Notes: generated by a model from the letters alone, not told the origin. A stretch of 64,000 bases of DNA from Datura wrightii (GCA_035772735.1 JASDFA010000003.1:30434001-30498000); one strand, 5' to 3'; shown: positions 21,955 through 34,602, counted from the stretch's first letter. Program-made: numbers and translations.

Positions 21955-23525
21955 TGATGTGTTGTGGATTTACAGCACTTTCGATGCTCAAAACTAAGAA
22001 AATAACATGGACTTAGGTGTATTTATGTGGATATAAGTCACTTTTCCTTTATGATAAATTGGTGTTGGAGTAAAAAAATGCAAAAGATAGCCTGAAGTGT
22101 GCAAAATAGGCTCAAATTGCAGTCCACAGTACGAGCCGTAGGAAGGTCCTACGAGTCGTACTGGTGTCGTGGAAAGTTGCAGAAGGCTAATGTTGAAGAG
22201 ATGCAGTCTACGAGTCTAAGTACGAGTCGTACCAAGCTTGTACGAGTTGTGAAAAGATTTAGAATATTTGCCTAAGAGGCTGACTTCTGGTACGGAAAGG
22301 AAGTATGAACCGTGGAATGAAGGTACGAGTCGTACCATGGCGGTCGTCAGGAACTTCAGAAATATTTCAAAAACTCAGAGTCAACCCATTGGATCTCATT
22401 ATGGATCATAAGATGGAGGTACGATTTGTACCAGGATCCAACATTTAGCCGAAATTCAGCCAGTCATGCAATGTACGAAAGGAAGTTACGGGTCGTACGA
22501 TCGTGCTATGGATCGTAGGTTGACTTGTGACGTGGGTGGAACAAGATATGGAAATTCACCCTATTAGCCTAGGAAAAGGATTCTTGTGTCTGTATAAATA
22601 CGTTTTATGTTTTATTTTCAGTAGATATCATCAGAGATTATTTAAGAGAAGAGATTTTTAGGAGAGAAAAAGATAATTGAGTTGATTTGACTTGTGATCA
22701 ACCTTTTCATGAATTCTTCTTGCTATTTGTTCTTCAAGATTTTGTTGATTAACTAAAGAAATTGTTTTTCTCATTCAAAATTGTAAGTACTGATTTATGT
22801 TTTTAATCATGAATGCAATTCACAACCTTACCACTACGAGAGGCTAAAACCTCCATAGCTATGGTTGTGGGAACCATGGTGGATTAACAAGCTAGGATTG
22901 CACAAAGTGATTCTAAAACCAATACAAACACTTATATTGTATTCTCTTTATGCTTAAACGTTTCTTAACAGTGCGCAACGTTAGGACATGCCCGAATTCT
23001 TTACTTTCTTAGGTCTAAGAGGTGGAGATTAGGAAAAGAGAATTACAATGAAGCCTTGATTTTGATGATCATTGTATTAACTTGAGCTGTGGTCTCAGGA
23101 TAGTTAAATCTAGAACTTAGTGATAGCGGATAGTTTGAAACCGCTCTTGAGACTTGGTCGAGTTATTGAGTATAGTCATTTAATAGGGACTAGTCGGTCA
23201 TTTAAATGAACCTTAGTTATTAGTTCTATAAGTAAGTATTGGTGATGATCACGAGTGTATACCCAAAGCAGTTATGAACCCATGGGGAATACGAACCCTA
23301 GTTATCCTTTAATATTGATTCACCACTGGATTTTTGATAATTGCTTTTATCATTGATTTTCTTTAGAACCCCCCAATATTGAAGTAACTACCTCACAAGT
23401 TTACTTACTGGTTGTAATCTAGCTTTTCGATATTCCATTTGGGATTGACCCCAAGCTTTAGTTGGGTTCTTTATTGACAACGTCCGCTTCATACTTCAGT
23501 AAGAGGTGTGGTTTGAGCGTAATCA
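21955..23525 (+). repeat. Element E 3' LTR
   Basis: Pairs with 15433-17018. Starts TGATGTGTTGTGGATTTACAGCAC and ends GAGCGTAATCA. ACGAGTCGT-type array 22120-22520, TATAAATA at 22593-22600, donor-like AATTGTAAGTACTG near 22782. Confidence 0.9.
22593..22600 (+). promoter_or_regulatory. TATA box of element E 3' LTR
   Basis: CTGTATAAATACG, downstream of the motif array. Confidence 0.65.
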
Positions 23526-24180
23526 CACACCACACTCATACAAGTACATAAAGAATGGAGAAAAGGGAGGAAAAAGTGGAAAAAGCAGAAAGGGTGAAAA
23601 AGTGGAAAAAATGGACCCACATGTATGTAGTGCCAAAGAGGGGTTTAGTCACTAAAAAGATTCCATATCTACTATACCCAGCCCCAAAGCCTACATTACA
23701 AGACAAATCAAGTCCTATAGTGATCCTAGCTTGACCTGACAAACCGAAGTAGAGAAAATAAGGGCAAGCCTATGGTATTTGACATGTAGTATTTGGAACT
23801 TCATTGTGAGAGTGAGATTCTTACTTGCTCAGTCCCATGTTTCATATATTCCTATATTTCTGAGTGGGAGACTTTATTTTCTGTAAGGATACATGGTCTG
23901 TATTTCATTCTATCAATTGTCTGTGTGAAAAACATTGCTTGACTATCTGTTAATAGCTAGATGACATATCTTGATCCCTGTTTATCATGTTTTTTGGTTG
24001 CTTGATATGCATATGCTGATTTGGTTTATGGGAAAAGGGTAAAAAGCAGTTTGAGTTGTGGTGCAAAGTTTTGATTGATTGTTGGCTGTAGTATCCTAGG
24101 TTTATTTTCTAGTTAAGCGTTGTGTTTAGCTTTTTGTTTTCTTTGCCTGAAGACATGCAAAAGTCTTAAGCTGAGGGTGT
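23526..24180 (+). other. Element D 3' UTR, right part
   Basis: Resumes after E at the duplicated CACAC. A/G-rich run 23555-23625, shared block 23690-23775, and GAAGACATGCAAAAGTC, TTAAGCTGAGGGTGT before the LTR at 24181. No gene. Confidence 0.75.
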
Positions 24181-24554
24181 TGATGTGCTGTGAGTTTACA
24201 ACACTTTCAACACTTAAAACTAAGAAACTAGAATTGACTTAGGTATGTTTATATTGATGTGAGGTACTTTTTCTTTGTTTTCAGGGAAAATAGGTATTGG
24301 AGCAAAGTGTGCAAATGAGGCATAAAAGTGCAGAAAATCAGCCAAGTACAACTCTCAGAGTGAGCCATACCTTGATTGTACGAGCCGTATTAAGAATCGT
24401 GGTGAAAATCAGAAGGCTGAAATAAGAGGAAGGCAGAGTACGACTCTCGGTATGAGCCGTACCAAGATGGTACGAGTCATAACTAGAGTCATGGAAATCT
24501 TTAGAGAAATTTGCACAAGGCAGTCTCTTGGTACAAGTGGAACCCACGGATCGT
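24181..24554 (+). repeat. Element D 3' LTR, first part
   Basis: TGATGTGCTGTGAGTTTACAAC matches the D 5' LTR from 9168 onward. It breaks at ACCCACGGATCGT (24554), where F is inserted; the uninterrupted D 5' LTR at about 9533-9560 shows the empty site. Confidence 0.85.
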
Positions 24555-25501
24555 TGATGTCGCCCAAATTACACCTCGCAATTGAGATATAAGCAGTCGA
24601 TTGTCAAATATAGAACCCAACAAAGGTTGAGGTGGATCCCACAGGGAATACGGTAAGAACTTAAGTTAATGTGAATAGTTGTTACTATTGAGTTACTTAT
24701 TTCCGAAGGGGGAAAGAAATAGAATAATAAACAAAAATAAAACTACTGAATGCTTGGATCAAATTCGGTTTGTATGCAATTAACGACTTGACTAGGATTG
24801 TGTTCCCCAAGACTTCATAACCACAAGGCTTATACACTAGTGATCCATTTCGGTGTTTAACATGCAATATTGGTAAGTTAGGTTCATCTAAATGGTTGGT
24901 CCCCTATTTAGATGATTATCACCACACAACTTGGTCCGTATACGGGTGTACTTTAATTGACCCTTACCCTTAATATCGGATTAGCTATCCCCGGACAAGT
25001 TCAAGCTATTAGATGAGGGTTGATAGCCTCAAATCTCCGTTGTTAATCCCTTTAGCCATTCATTACCTTCTTTGTCCGTTAAGTAAGAATAAGGCATGCC
25101 CTAACATTTGCAACCGTCAAGAATCAATCAAAATGAAGGGAAAAACAATACATGCATTAAACCCCATTCAAGAATCACTAAGTATTTTACCTATGCGTGT
25201 TAATTCATCTTGGTTCCGACAACCCTAGTTATGGTTTAGCTACTTATACTTGTATGATCACAATCACAAAATATTGAATAAATGATAATTTCAACTTACA
25301 AATTATCGTAGAAGAAAACCAAGTACATTGAATAAAACTCCAAAAATGATGAATAAATTCCAATGTTGCTTTTGATCCTCGAATTCAAGAACAAAATTGT
25401 AACCTTGTTTCTTGACCCAAGAATAATCGTACAACACCAAAATCCTACTTGAATAATAATAATAATAATCGACTTCTCCTCAAAAATAAACCTAAACTGT
25501 G

Positions 25502-25509
25502 TTTTTATA
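25502..25509 (-). promoter_or_regulatory. TATA box of element F 3' LTR
   Basis: Element strand CTATAAAAACAC, conserved at 35666-35673 in the other LTR. Confidence 0.65.
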
Positions 25510-25559
25510 GTTCCAAGAAAACCTTTTCCTAACTAAAACTAGAAACCAGGTCGGCAGTG

Positions 25560-25990
25560 GCAACGGGCCTTGTGACGAATCGTTGGGACCTCTGACGAGT
25601 CGTGCCTTACTTAAAATAGTCATCCTCAGCATAGTACTCAGTTGTGGCAATGGGTCACCTAACGACTCGTCGTGCCTGGGCACGAGTCGTTTGGTCCCTC
25701 GTGGTCTAATTTCTTCAAAATTCCAGCGCACCTTACGGATGGTTCCAGTGATCTGCCAACGCGTCGTTTAGTCAACTAACTACTCGTTAAGTCTGTCGTC
25801 AACTCCATTGGCTACTTTGGCAATAAATCTTCTTCAGTCCTCACAACTGACTTCACGACTCTTTACCAAGTGTAACGAGACGTTCCCTCAACTCGTTAGG
25901 TACACTATCTCAGCATCTTCAAACTTCATCTTTTACCCACAACTTCAACAACGAGCCCTACCTCTTACCAACGACTTGTGAAGTTCTTGG
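25560..25990 (-). promoter_or_regulatory. ACGACTCGT array in element F 3' LTR
   Basis: Repeated GACGAGTCGT, AACGACTCGTCG, CACGAGTCGTTTGG, CACGACTCTTTACC, CAACGAGCC and variants, upstream of the TATA box on the element strand. The parallel array in the other LTR is at 35700-36130. Confidence 0.6.
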
Positions 25991-26156
25991 AAGTCACCTT
26001 TTCATTTGTTTTCATCCTTAATTTGCCCAATTCACTTCCAAACCTATTTTCCTGCAACATTAAGCACAAAACATACCATACATATATAAACATACCCGAA
26101 ATGTGCATAATGTCTTGGTTTTAAGCGTCGAAAGTTCCGTAAAATCACACACATCA

Positions 26157-27829
26157 ACACCCTCAACTTAGAACTTTTGCATGTCCTCAGGCATAAACAA
26201 AACAAAACAAAATAAAATAAACTACTTCGACGCTTCAATCGAAAAAAACTCTAGGAAACTTACGGCAGTCACATACATTCATCAAATCAAAATTTTCTAA
26301 CCCCTTCCTCAACGTATCAACTCAAATCACTATGCATATGCTAAATTTCCAACCATGACACAAAGGAATCAAGACATGGAAAAACACTGTCACTTTCAAG
26401 CACATACATAAATCTATAACACTGACCCAGACAATTTACAGATGATTTTGTTGACCAAATGCTCTCACCTCAAAGAAGTCCTATACTCACACATGTGTGT
26501 ATGATTAATTCGATATATTTCTCTTGGGAATAGGTAATATTCACTCTCTTTCACAAAGAAATTCGTACTGTGTGCATACAATACCATAGACTTGCCTTTA
26601 CTTTCAATACCTCGATTTTCAGACAAGTAACCAGGATCACTATAGGACTTTCTAGGCTTGTAATGTAGGCTCGGGCTTGGGTATGGTACATATGGAATTA
26701 GTAGCTCAACCCTCCCTTGCACTACACACCTCCTGGCTCCACTTTTCACCTTTTTTCCTATTTTCTCCCTTTTTTCCTTTAGCTGCTTCTTCTTTTCTTT
26801 TAATTTGCAACTACAGATGCGGTTTCTCTTTATTCAACCATTCATTGATGTCACATTTTTCTTTTCTTTTCTTTTCTTGCTTTTTGACAACAATTTTTAT
26901 TTCTTTCTTTTCATTATGCATACCAAACCCGCTCTTTCCTTTTTCATTACCCAATTTTTTATTTCCTCCCAACTCTTCTTAATCACCTCTACAGTAGCCA
27001 CCCTCAACTTAGGTGATTTGCCTGAGTTAAGGTTCACTATGTCCAAGGAGGACCAGGGCCAAAACAGGTTCATTCTTAATAAAACAGGAAGGTGAATTAG
27101 TGTAAACAAAAAGAAAGGTCAATTTAAGATCAAAACATTTGGATCAAGGGATTTTTATTCTTTTTTGGTAGGTCTTTTAAGGCTAAAGTGGACTCATAAA
27201 TAAAAAACGACCTATGGTGGACTCATAAATAAAAAACGACATATGATTCTTTCCTAGTTTCCTATCCTCTATCTCGGTACGACTGACCAGACAAGTTCTA
27301 GATTGACACACACAATCGAATTCAACTATTGAACCTCAGTCACACATTGCATAGGTAAACATCAGCACTTCTACTAGTTGTTAGTTAAGGTACAACCATA
27401 CAATGATAAACATGTTCACAGTTTCAATGTCATGCAAAGATTTACAAAGTTCATACTTGTCAACTTTCACATATACATATAAACCATTTTTTCAGAGGGG
27501 TATAAAATTATCAATCAACAAAAAATCAACAATTTAAGCTCTTGGCTGCCGTCAGTTTACCTAACTTTCTTCTGACTAACACAAAAACACAAAAAACATA
27601 AAATAAAATCCTAAACGTGCCGGTTCTACTAGATATGAAACACCTGAGGGAAAATATATCTGGCAAGAAAAACCCTTGGGTTACGTTAAGCAAAAGCATG
27701 CATAGTATCCCTCCCCACCCCCATCAAGAAAAGCATGCGTCATCCTCGACGCATATATATATATATATATATATATCCAACAAAACTAGGGAAATAGGGA
27801 ACATACCTGTGCGACCTAGGTGTCAGCTA
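26157..27829 (-). other. Element F 3' UTR
   Basis: No gene. On the element strand the LTR is preceded by GAGGACATGCAAAAGTTC, TAAGTTGAGGGTGT. The shared block lies at 26588-26690, and a T/C-rich (A/G on element strand) segment at 26740-26980. A 31-base unit is tandemly duplicated near 27188-27250, and an (AT)n microsatellite is at about 27750-27777. The internal purine tract lies at 27709-27750. Confidence 0.7.
27709..27750 (-). other. Internal purine tract, element F
   Basis: Element strand GAGGATGACGCATGCTTTTC, TTGATGGGGGTGGGGAGGG. Corresponds to D 14581-14622 and E 20419-20458, with the GGGGAC stem partly decayed. Confidence 0.5.
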
Positions 27830-30000
27830 CCTGGTCGGTGAGGGTGTAGATACGCCTCCAATGTTATCTCCAATTTACCGGCTTTACCCGGTGCATTTTC
27901 AGATCCAACAAAACTCGTGCCTTCTCCATGAGCTCTCGCTACCTCAGTCTCGACTCTCTGTTGAGCCTCCTCTCTTGATTCATGCAGTGCTCTCTCCATC
28001 TCACTCCGCTCTCATTTTTACTGACGGAGTAGAGAAGCATCATCTTCGAAACTTGCCTCCTCATGAGGCCTCTTTGCCTTATCATGTGCCACCGAATCTT
28101 TTGTGATAAAGTCAAAAATTGGTGGTAACTCTTCTTCAAACTCATCATCTATCACAGGAAGTACCGGTGGAGGTAATGCAGCTAACTGTCGTGCGGCCAA
28201 GTCCTGCACCTCGGCTTTGAGCGGTCCTAGCTCTGAGTACCATCTTGACAACTCGGGCGCCTATAACTATGCAAGGCATTCATTCGTTCTCTTCTCAAAC
28301 ACGTCCAATCATCCATGCACAGAACTGTATAATGTCTCTAACTCCTTCGACACCTACGACTTTACCTGCACCATCAGAACTCTAACCTGTAGAGTTGTGT
28401 CTGCTTGCTACTTTTCTTCCTTAGCCAGCCACCTAGCCATATCAACCAAAACTCTTGTGAAATCATAACTAGGCCGGCTATAGTGGATCGTGGAGGCGCA
28501 ACTGGTGGTTTGTGAGCTGCTTCTGTAGATGATGCCTCGGGAACATCAGTAGGTGTGGAGGTGTCTACTGCATCTATAGCCTTAGGATGGCTACCTGTCT
28601 CTCTTCCCTCTATAGGTTCAGCCACCAACTCAGTGAACTGTGCTGCATTAATTTGCATCCTGCTGCCAAATGCCTATGCTAATATGGTTGCTCCAATGGA
28701 TGCTACTGCCTGAGTCCTTGCCCTTGATATCGGGTTTGTGTCATCTTGAATCAACCTGATATCAGTTATCTTCTGGACCACTACTCTCTGGTCAACTGAT
28801 GGAAACTCTGGCACCTTTGACTCCCGACAGAGACTATCAATCAGGCTGGGAAAGAGGATTGTAGTTCAGTCATTGATCGCCTGCTCTCTAATCTCCTCAA
28901 TAATGTACCACAAGAAATTGATGGCATACCCCTCTATTATACTAGCTACCAAAGCTTCTCTGTCAGGTGAGAGGATGTTATCATTGTTGGTTGGTACCAG
29001 CCTATGCCGCACTAGTGACTACCAAAATTTTGCCTAAAAGTTCAATGTGGCCTTCTTTATCTGAGACTCTATGCCATGCAACTATTTAACTAGCTGACCT
29101 CTCGTAGCAATGATTCGAGACAACGAAGTGTATTGCTGGATGCGCTCATGGCTATTCAACTTTTTGGTCCTGACTTTCTTCAACTCATATAGCCTGTGGT
29201 CGAACTCTGTTGTGTTCATCATAGCATGATACTCTGGCTTATACAGCAATCTGGAAATTGTCCTCTCAGATATATCTACCGGAGTCTCTCGTACCAACAC
29301 CTGATTTAAGGCGGGCCTCTTTTTCCAGTCCTTGCCCCCTAATGTCAAACGCTGCAATTTGGCTGTGTAGGCTGTATAGAACTCTCGGACTAAGCACGAC
29401 CTGTAGCTACCTGATGGCCCAATCAACCACCCGAACCCGTACTTATCAAACACTGCTTATAACTCTGGAAGGTATTTCAGCCCTGTAGTGACCAACCTTG
29501 GCTCCTCGTATACGGTCCTCTTCAGATTTCCTTTCTCATTTGGAGAAATGTCTCTGTAATATATGGCCCTCATGCCATGAACACACTATCTCCGCACTTT
29601 CCTTGGTTGCTCATTTGATGTGTCCGAAGTCTCAGTCAGTTCATTATCAGATTCCCTTCACTGAGCATGTGATTCATCAACTCTCTATGTTTTGCCTAGC
29701 TGTGGGAGCCTCGGGAATAGGTGCAGCTGTAGCCCTAGCATTATCATCAGTTTGACTTGGCGGATCGCTTGCCAGTGGAGTGGGAGCATCGACCAGGGCT
29801 ATCGGATTTGAAGTTTGTTGAGCCATAGCCCTAGTTGATATCCACACTAACTGCTCCTATGATGTGTCATATTCTTTCTCAGAGCCACTTGACTCTTCAG
29901 AGGAGGAAGGATCATCATGCAGTCTACGGTATGAAGGTTGACTGTGCTCAGGTGCTTGTTTCTTTGTTGGGCCCTTCTTCGGTGTACCTCGTAGAGCCAT
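27830..30000 (-). pseudogene. Element F env-position ORF, broken
   Basis: ATG at 30000 directly after the acceptor string ACAG, GTACA. N-terminus MALRGTPKKGPTKKQAPEHS, basic then Ser/Glu-rich. Core: GFGWLIGPSGSYRS, LVREFYTAY (29390), ETPVDISERTISRLLYKPEY (29275-29220), LVRHRLVPTNND (28980), then VASIIEGYAINFLWYIIEEI. C-terminal half: Thr/Ser/Pro/Glu-rich linker, then a Glu/Arg-rich coiled-coil-like segment (REMERALHESREEAQQRVET, about 28000-27940). It matches D and K block by block. Several stops (TAG, TAA) and at least two frame changes. Role unknown. Confidence 0.7.
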
Positions 30001-30059
30001 TGTACCTGTGGAAACATTGTTAATATGCAAGATGAGATGAAACAAAAAAACATTTTTTG

Positions 30060-30310
30060 GTTAGTGCCCAGGGTCCTGACGAGTGACTAAACGAGTCGTT
30101 GCCACTGACAACGACTCGTGAGGTCGCTCGTCGTCAAAAACTAGACTTCCTTCATGTTGGGCCAGTGTACTTGACGACTGGTCCCAATGATTCATTACCG
30201 AAGGCAACGAGTTGTTAGGTCAATTGTTAGGTACACTGCCTCATTGGTTTAATTCTTCCACTCAGGACGAGCTACACAACAAGTCATTTGGTGATCCAAC
30301 GACTCATGAT
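30060..30310 (-). promoter_or_regulatory. Element F internal motif array 2
   Basis: GACGAGTGACTAAACGAGTCG, AACGACTCGTGAGG, ACGACTGGTCCC, CAACGAGTTGTTAGG, CCAACGACTCATG on +: the same motif family as the F LTRs. It lies within the candidate intron, just before the acceptor. Confidence 0.55.
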
Positions 30311-30839
30311 GTAGCTCGTGCTCAAGAGTTTCAGTTCACCCATATGTTCATCTTCATCTTCTTCCTATTGTTCAACTCCACAAACACAGACTTCACATTC
30401 TAAAACCACCCCAAGTGTATATACAATCGAAATCCATTTGTTTAAGCCTTCCTAGGGTTCATTGACATCAAGATGCACATATAGACATAAGCACAATATC
30501 ACTCGAAATAAATTCAATTTCATTCAAAGCATGGGTCCTCAAAATTGTTGTTTAAATGTAAAGATATTCAAATGTTTAATGGGAAATATTACTCACAAGA
30601 TGCTTTATTAAAGATGGAGTGCAATCGTGTGTGCATTTGAGTGATTGGAAGTGCAAGGTCGAAGATTTTTTTTCGATGGGGTTTGAGAGAAGAAGAGGAC
30701 GAGGGAAATTCAAAGTTGTTGGTGTATTGGTTTTAAGCATAGGGAGAGTTTGAAAGGTAAAGGAATTGGGTTTGATACGCTTAATTTAAAATTATACCCT
30801 AATTTCAGTCCTGGGTCGGGTCAGATATGTTCATTAAAT

Positions 30840-31260
30840 TTATAATGCCCGGTGTGACGATTCGTTAAGTGCTTACATGAATCGTTGTGTCCTTTTGTGT
30901 CATGACTGGAGTTTAGCAAACTTACCTGGGATCTACGAGTCAAGCAATGACTCGTGGTGTCACCCAACAAGTCGTGGCCTGAGTCATGGTCCTTGGACTA
31001 GTGTAGCTTCAAGATAGGTCAGTTAACGAGGTCTCCCAATGATTCATTGAGTGAGTCGTTATTACCCTTTTCCTTTTAATTCTGACTGTTATCTAGTGTA
31101 CATGATGGGGGACCTAATGATTCATTTCCTGAAGAAATGAATCTTTAAGTCACCCGTTTCTCCCCTGTTTTTTGCAGTTCTCTTTACGATTTGACTGAAT
31201 AAGTCATCAGGTTAGCCAACGACTCATTCTGTGACTTTTTTGCACCAGAACTGAAGTTCC
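30840..31260 (-). promoter_or_regulatory. Element F internal motif array 1
   Basis: TGACGATTCGTTAAG, TACGAGTCAAGCAATGACTCG, CCAACAAGTCGTGG, GAGTCGTTATTACC, CCAACGACTCATTCTG on +. Upstream of the internal TATA-like box on the element strand. Confidence 0.55.
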
Positions 31261-31350
31261 AGATTTTGGTTCCAACTTCAAATTTTCCATCTTAATCACC
31301 TGCACCCATCAAAAAACGTAAACACTAGATTTTTCTTATATTTACACCTT

Positions 31351-31396
31351 GGATTGCCTCCCTAGAAGCGCTTGATTTAACGTCGCGGCACGACGT
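31351..31396 (-). other. Post-pol hairpin block, element F, copy 1
   Basis: Element strand ACGTCGTGCCGCGACGT (perfect 6-bp stem ACGTCG/CGACGT), then TAAATCAAGCGCTTCTAGGG and AGGCAATCC. Best copy of the structure in the window. Confidence 0.65.
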
Positions 31397-31436
31397 GGGT
31401 GTTTTGGCTACTCAGACTTCACCAAAACACCTCCAT

Positions 31437-31479
31437 AGGTTGCCTCCCATGTAGCACCTGATTTAACATCGCGACACAA
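31437..31479 (-). other. Post-pol hairpin block, element F, copy 2
   Basis: Second, slightly decayed copy: element strand TTGTGTCGCGATGTTAAATC, then AGGTGCTACATGGGAGGCAA. Tandem occurrence about 85 nt from copy 1, nearer the integrase stop at 31547. Confidence 0.6.
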
Positions 31480-31546
31480 CTCAATTCCCCTATGTTACTC
31501 AGACTTCACTCAGGGTCCACAGGTCTACCAGTTTGAGTTCTTCACT

Positions 31547-34500
31547 TCACCCCAAATAAGCTTTTACCCGCTGACCATTTACTTTGAACCGCTTTACTAC
31601 ATGGTTTTCCAATTCGATTACCCCATGGGCTAATACTTGGACCACTCGAAAAGGTCCCAGCCACTTAGACTTCAACTTTCCAGGAAACAACCGAAGTCTA
31701 AAATTAAAGAGTAACACCATATCACCTGGACTAAATTCTATTTTCTCAATCTTCTGGTCATGTTGAATTTTCATCCTTAATTTGTAAATTTCAGAAATCT
31801 CATAAGCTTTCAACCGAAATTCATCAAGCTCATTTAACTGATCAAGTCTCAAGTTTTCCGCTTCGTTCCAATTTAAGTTCAGCTTTTTAAGCGCCCACAT
31901 TGCTTTGTACTCAAGTTCGACCGAAAGATGACATGCTTTACCATAAACAAGCCGATATGGAGACATACCTATAGGAGTCCTGAAGGCGGTCTAATAAGCC
32001 CATAAGGCATCATCTAGCTTTCTTGCGCAATCTGTCTGGTTTGCATTCACAGTCTTTGCCAAAATAGTCTTTATTTCTCGATTGGTGACTTCAACCTGTC
32101 CACTTGACTGCGAATGATAAGGTGTGGCCACACTATGTTTGACCCCATATTTTCCCAATAAAGAGAAAAACAACCGGTTACAGAAGTGCAAACTCCCATC
32201 ACTAATGATGGCTCTGGGAGTCCCGAATCTAGAAAATATATTCCTCTTCAAGAACGCTGTGACACTCTTCCTTTCATTGTTTGTCAAAGCAACTGCTTCC
32301 ACCCATTTTGAGACATAGTCAACAGCAACAAGTATGTACTTCATCCCATTTGAGCTCACAAATGGACCTTGAAATCAATGCCCATACATCAAATAGCTCA
32401 ATGACGAGGATGGGAGTAAGAGGAAGCTCATTCCTCCGTGATATGCCTCCTTGTCTTTGACATGCATCACATGCCTTAGCAAAATCATGTGCATCCTGGT
32501 GAATGGTTGGCCAATAGTACCCACATTGAAGAATTTTGCGGGCTGTGCGAATCCCGCTGTGGTGGCCTCTAACAAGGGATGAGTGGCAGGCCTCCAATAT
32601 ACTCAACATCTCTACCTCGGGTACGCATCTACAAATCACCCCATCAGCACATATGCGAAATAAGTAGGGCTCATCCTAGAAAAATTTCTGCACATCAGAC
32701 ATAAACTTCCTCCTCTGGTGAAAAGATAAGTGTTATGGTACAACATCACTCACTAGATAATTAGCAAAGTCTGCAAACCAAGGGATGATATCTTGTGATG
32801 CCGTTAGAACCTGCTCGTCTGTAAATGCATCTTCTATGCCATGCTCATTTTTAACTACTGCATCAGGTTCCAATCTGGATAAGTGATCCGCAGCCTGATT
32901 TTCCGTCCCTGTCCGATCTTTTACCTCAAACTCAAACTCTTGTAGCAGCAAAACCCATCGAATCAACCGTGGCTTGGCATCCTTCTTTGCCATCAGATAT
33001 CTCAACGCTGCATGGTCTGTGTGGACTATCACCTTAGTTCCGAGCAAGTATGCCTGAAACTTCTCAAATGCGAAAACTACATCCAACAGCTCCTATTCGT
33101 CATGGTATAATTCTTTTGAGCTGCATTAAGAGCCTTGATATCATAATAAATTGAATGAAAAATCTTTTCACGCTTTTGACCAAACACAGTTCCTAGGGCC
33201 ACACAGCTAGCATCACACATAACCTCAAAAGGCACAGACCAGCCAGGTGCCACTACAATGGGGGCAGTGGTCAATCTCTCTTTAAGACATTCAAACGCCT
33301 TCAGACATGCCTTGGCAAAAACAAACTTCACCTCCTTCTTGAGCAGTTTACACAATGGATGTGCAATTTTGGAGAAGTCCTCGATGAGTCTTCTATAAAA
33401 ACCTGCATGACCCGAAAAGCTTCGAACACCTTTCACGGAAATTGGAGGTGGTAGAATAGCAATTACCTCAATCTTGGCCCCGTCTACCTCCATACCCTTA
33501 CCATAAATCTTGTGGCCTAGCACTATTCCTTCCTTGACTATGAAATGGCACTTTTCCCAGTTAAGCACCAAGTTTGTCTCTTTGCATCCCTGAAGCACCT
33601 TGCTGAAATAAGCCAAACACTCCTCGAATGAGTCACCCATCACAGAAAAATCATCCATAAAGACTTCAATGATGTCTTCCACCATGTCAGAAATTATGGA
33701 CATCATGCACCACTGAAAAATGGTGGGTGCATCACATAACCCAAACGACATTCTCTTAAAAGCAAATGTACCATATGGACAAGTGAATGTGGTCTTATCT
33801 TGGTCTTCAGGGGCTATAAAAATCTGATTGTACCTCGAATAACGACCAAAGAAACAATACCATCCTCTACCTGCAAGTCTGTCTAACATCGGGTCCATGA
33901 ATGGCATCAGAAAGTGATCTTTCGGTGTCCACCGATTCAACTTTCTGTAATCCATGCACACTCTCCAATCGGTGACTGGTCTTAGAGGAATTAGCTCATT
34001 GTTAGCATTTGGGGCCACCGTGATTCCTCCCTTTTTTGGTACACACTGGACTGGGCTCACCCATTTGCTGTCTGTAATAGGATAAACCACAGCTGCATCC
34101 AACCACTTTATGATTTCCTTCTTGACCACCTCTTGCATCAGTGGATTCAACCTATGCTGATGTTCAATACTCGAAATACAATCTGGTTCTAGATGGATCT
34201 TTTGAGTGCAAATACTGGCTAGGATTTCACTAAAATCTTCAATAGTCCACCCAATGGATTTTATGTATCTCTTCAAGACGGAGACCAAAGCCTCCACTTG
34301 CCATTCCTCCAAGTCAGCTGCAACAATGACCGTTAAAGTGAAACCGGCTCCCAGAAATACATACTGTAAATGGGATGGGAGTGCTTTGAGCTCAAAAACT
34401 ACAGGCTCCTCAATAGATGGCTTGGCCAGTGGGGTCACCCGATTCTTCAAATCAAGATCGATCTTCTTTGGAGCATAAGTGTATGACCCCATGCCAGCAA

Positions 34501-34593
34501 GTGCATTTACAATTCCTTACTCCCATGAATATCCTCAGCCCCAATGTCCATCAAAACGGCTGCAAAATCATCGATACACAATAACTCCTCCAT
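31547..34593 (-). pseudogene. Element F pol: RT, RNase H, integrase, lightly broken
   Basis: First ATG (34593) after the leader acceptor: MEELLCIDDFAAVLMDIGAE, then one frameshift into MGSYTYAPKKIDLDLKNR. A 471-codon open stretch (34492-33077) holds RT: PKKGGITV, YGTFAFKRMSFGLCDAPTIF, catalytic FMDDF, FSGHAGFYRRL, and RNase H start CDAS. After a frame break: HTDHAALRYL and ADHLSRLE (33086-32733). Integrase: EACHSS...C..C zinc finger (32639-32450), VAVDYVSKW, core IISDGSLHF, QSSGQVEV with the catalytic Glu (32359-31991), C-terminal GPFRVV domain to the stop at 31547. No gag or protease upstream; the leader is only about 120 nt after the primer site. Confidence 0.9.
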
Positions 34594-34602
34594 GGGAGAG
34601 AC

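Larger units (their letters stand above)
15433..23525 (+). mobile_element. Element E: Athila-like, RT-RNaseH-integrase type without gag
   Basis: LTRs 15433-17018 and 21955-23525, target duplication CACAC (15428-15432 and 23526-23530), tRNA-Asp-type primer site, one decayed pol ORF 17177-20296, post-pol hairpin, internal purine tract and 3' UTR. No gag, protease or env-position ORF. The LTR start samples differ by about 5 substitutions and one 7-base gap in 120 bases. It sits in the 3' UTR of the related element D. Confidence 0.9.
24555..26156 (-). repeat. Element F 3' LTR
   Basis: Element strand starts TGATGTGTGTGATTTTACGG and ends ...GGGCGACATCA. TATA box CTATAAAAACAC (25502-25509), ACGACTCGT array 25560-25990, donor-like ATTTGTAAGTTG near 25300. 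Open frames inside are incidental. Confidence 0.9.
30001..31340 (-). promoter_or_regulatory. Element F internal promoter, leader and intron region
   Basis: Non-coding stretch between pol and the env-position ORF. Element order: array 1 (31260-30840: GACTCGTGGTG, ACGAGTC, AACGACTC and variants), phrase TGACCCGACCCAGGAC, TATA-like GGGTATAATTTTAAAT (30791-30796), a pyrimidine-rich leader (CCCTCGTCCTCTTCTTCTC), donor-like ATCTTGTGAGTAATA (GT at 30596-30595), array 2 (30310-30060), acceptor TTTCCACAG at 30006. The predicted intron is about 590 nt. Same order as in K and mostly as in C. Confidence 0.55.

Noticed and set aside
9168..24554. D and E as one element with two LTR types
   Set aside because: E has its own LTR pair and a clean CACAC duplication, and D's 3' UTR is continuous across it.
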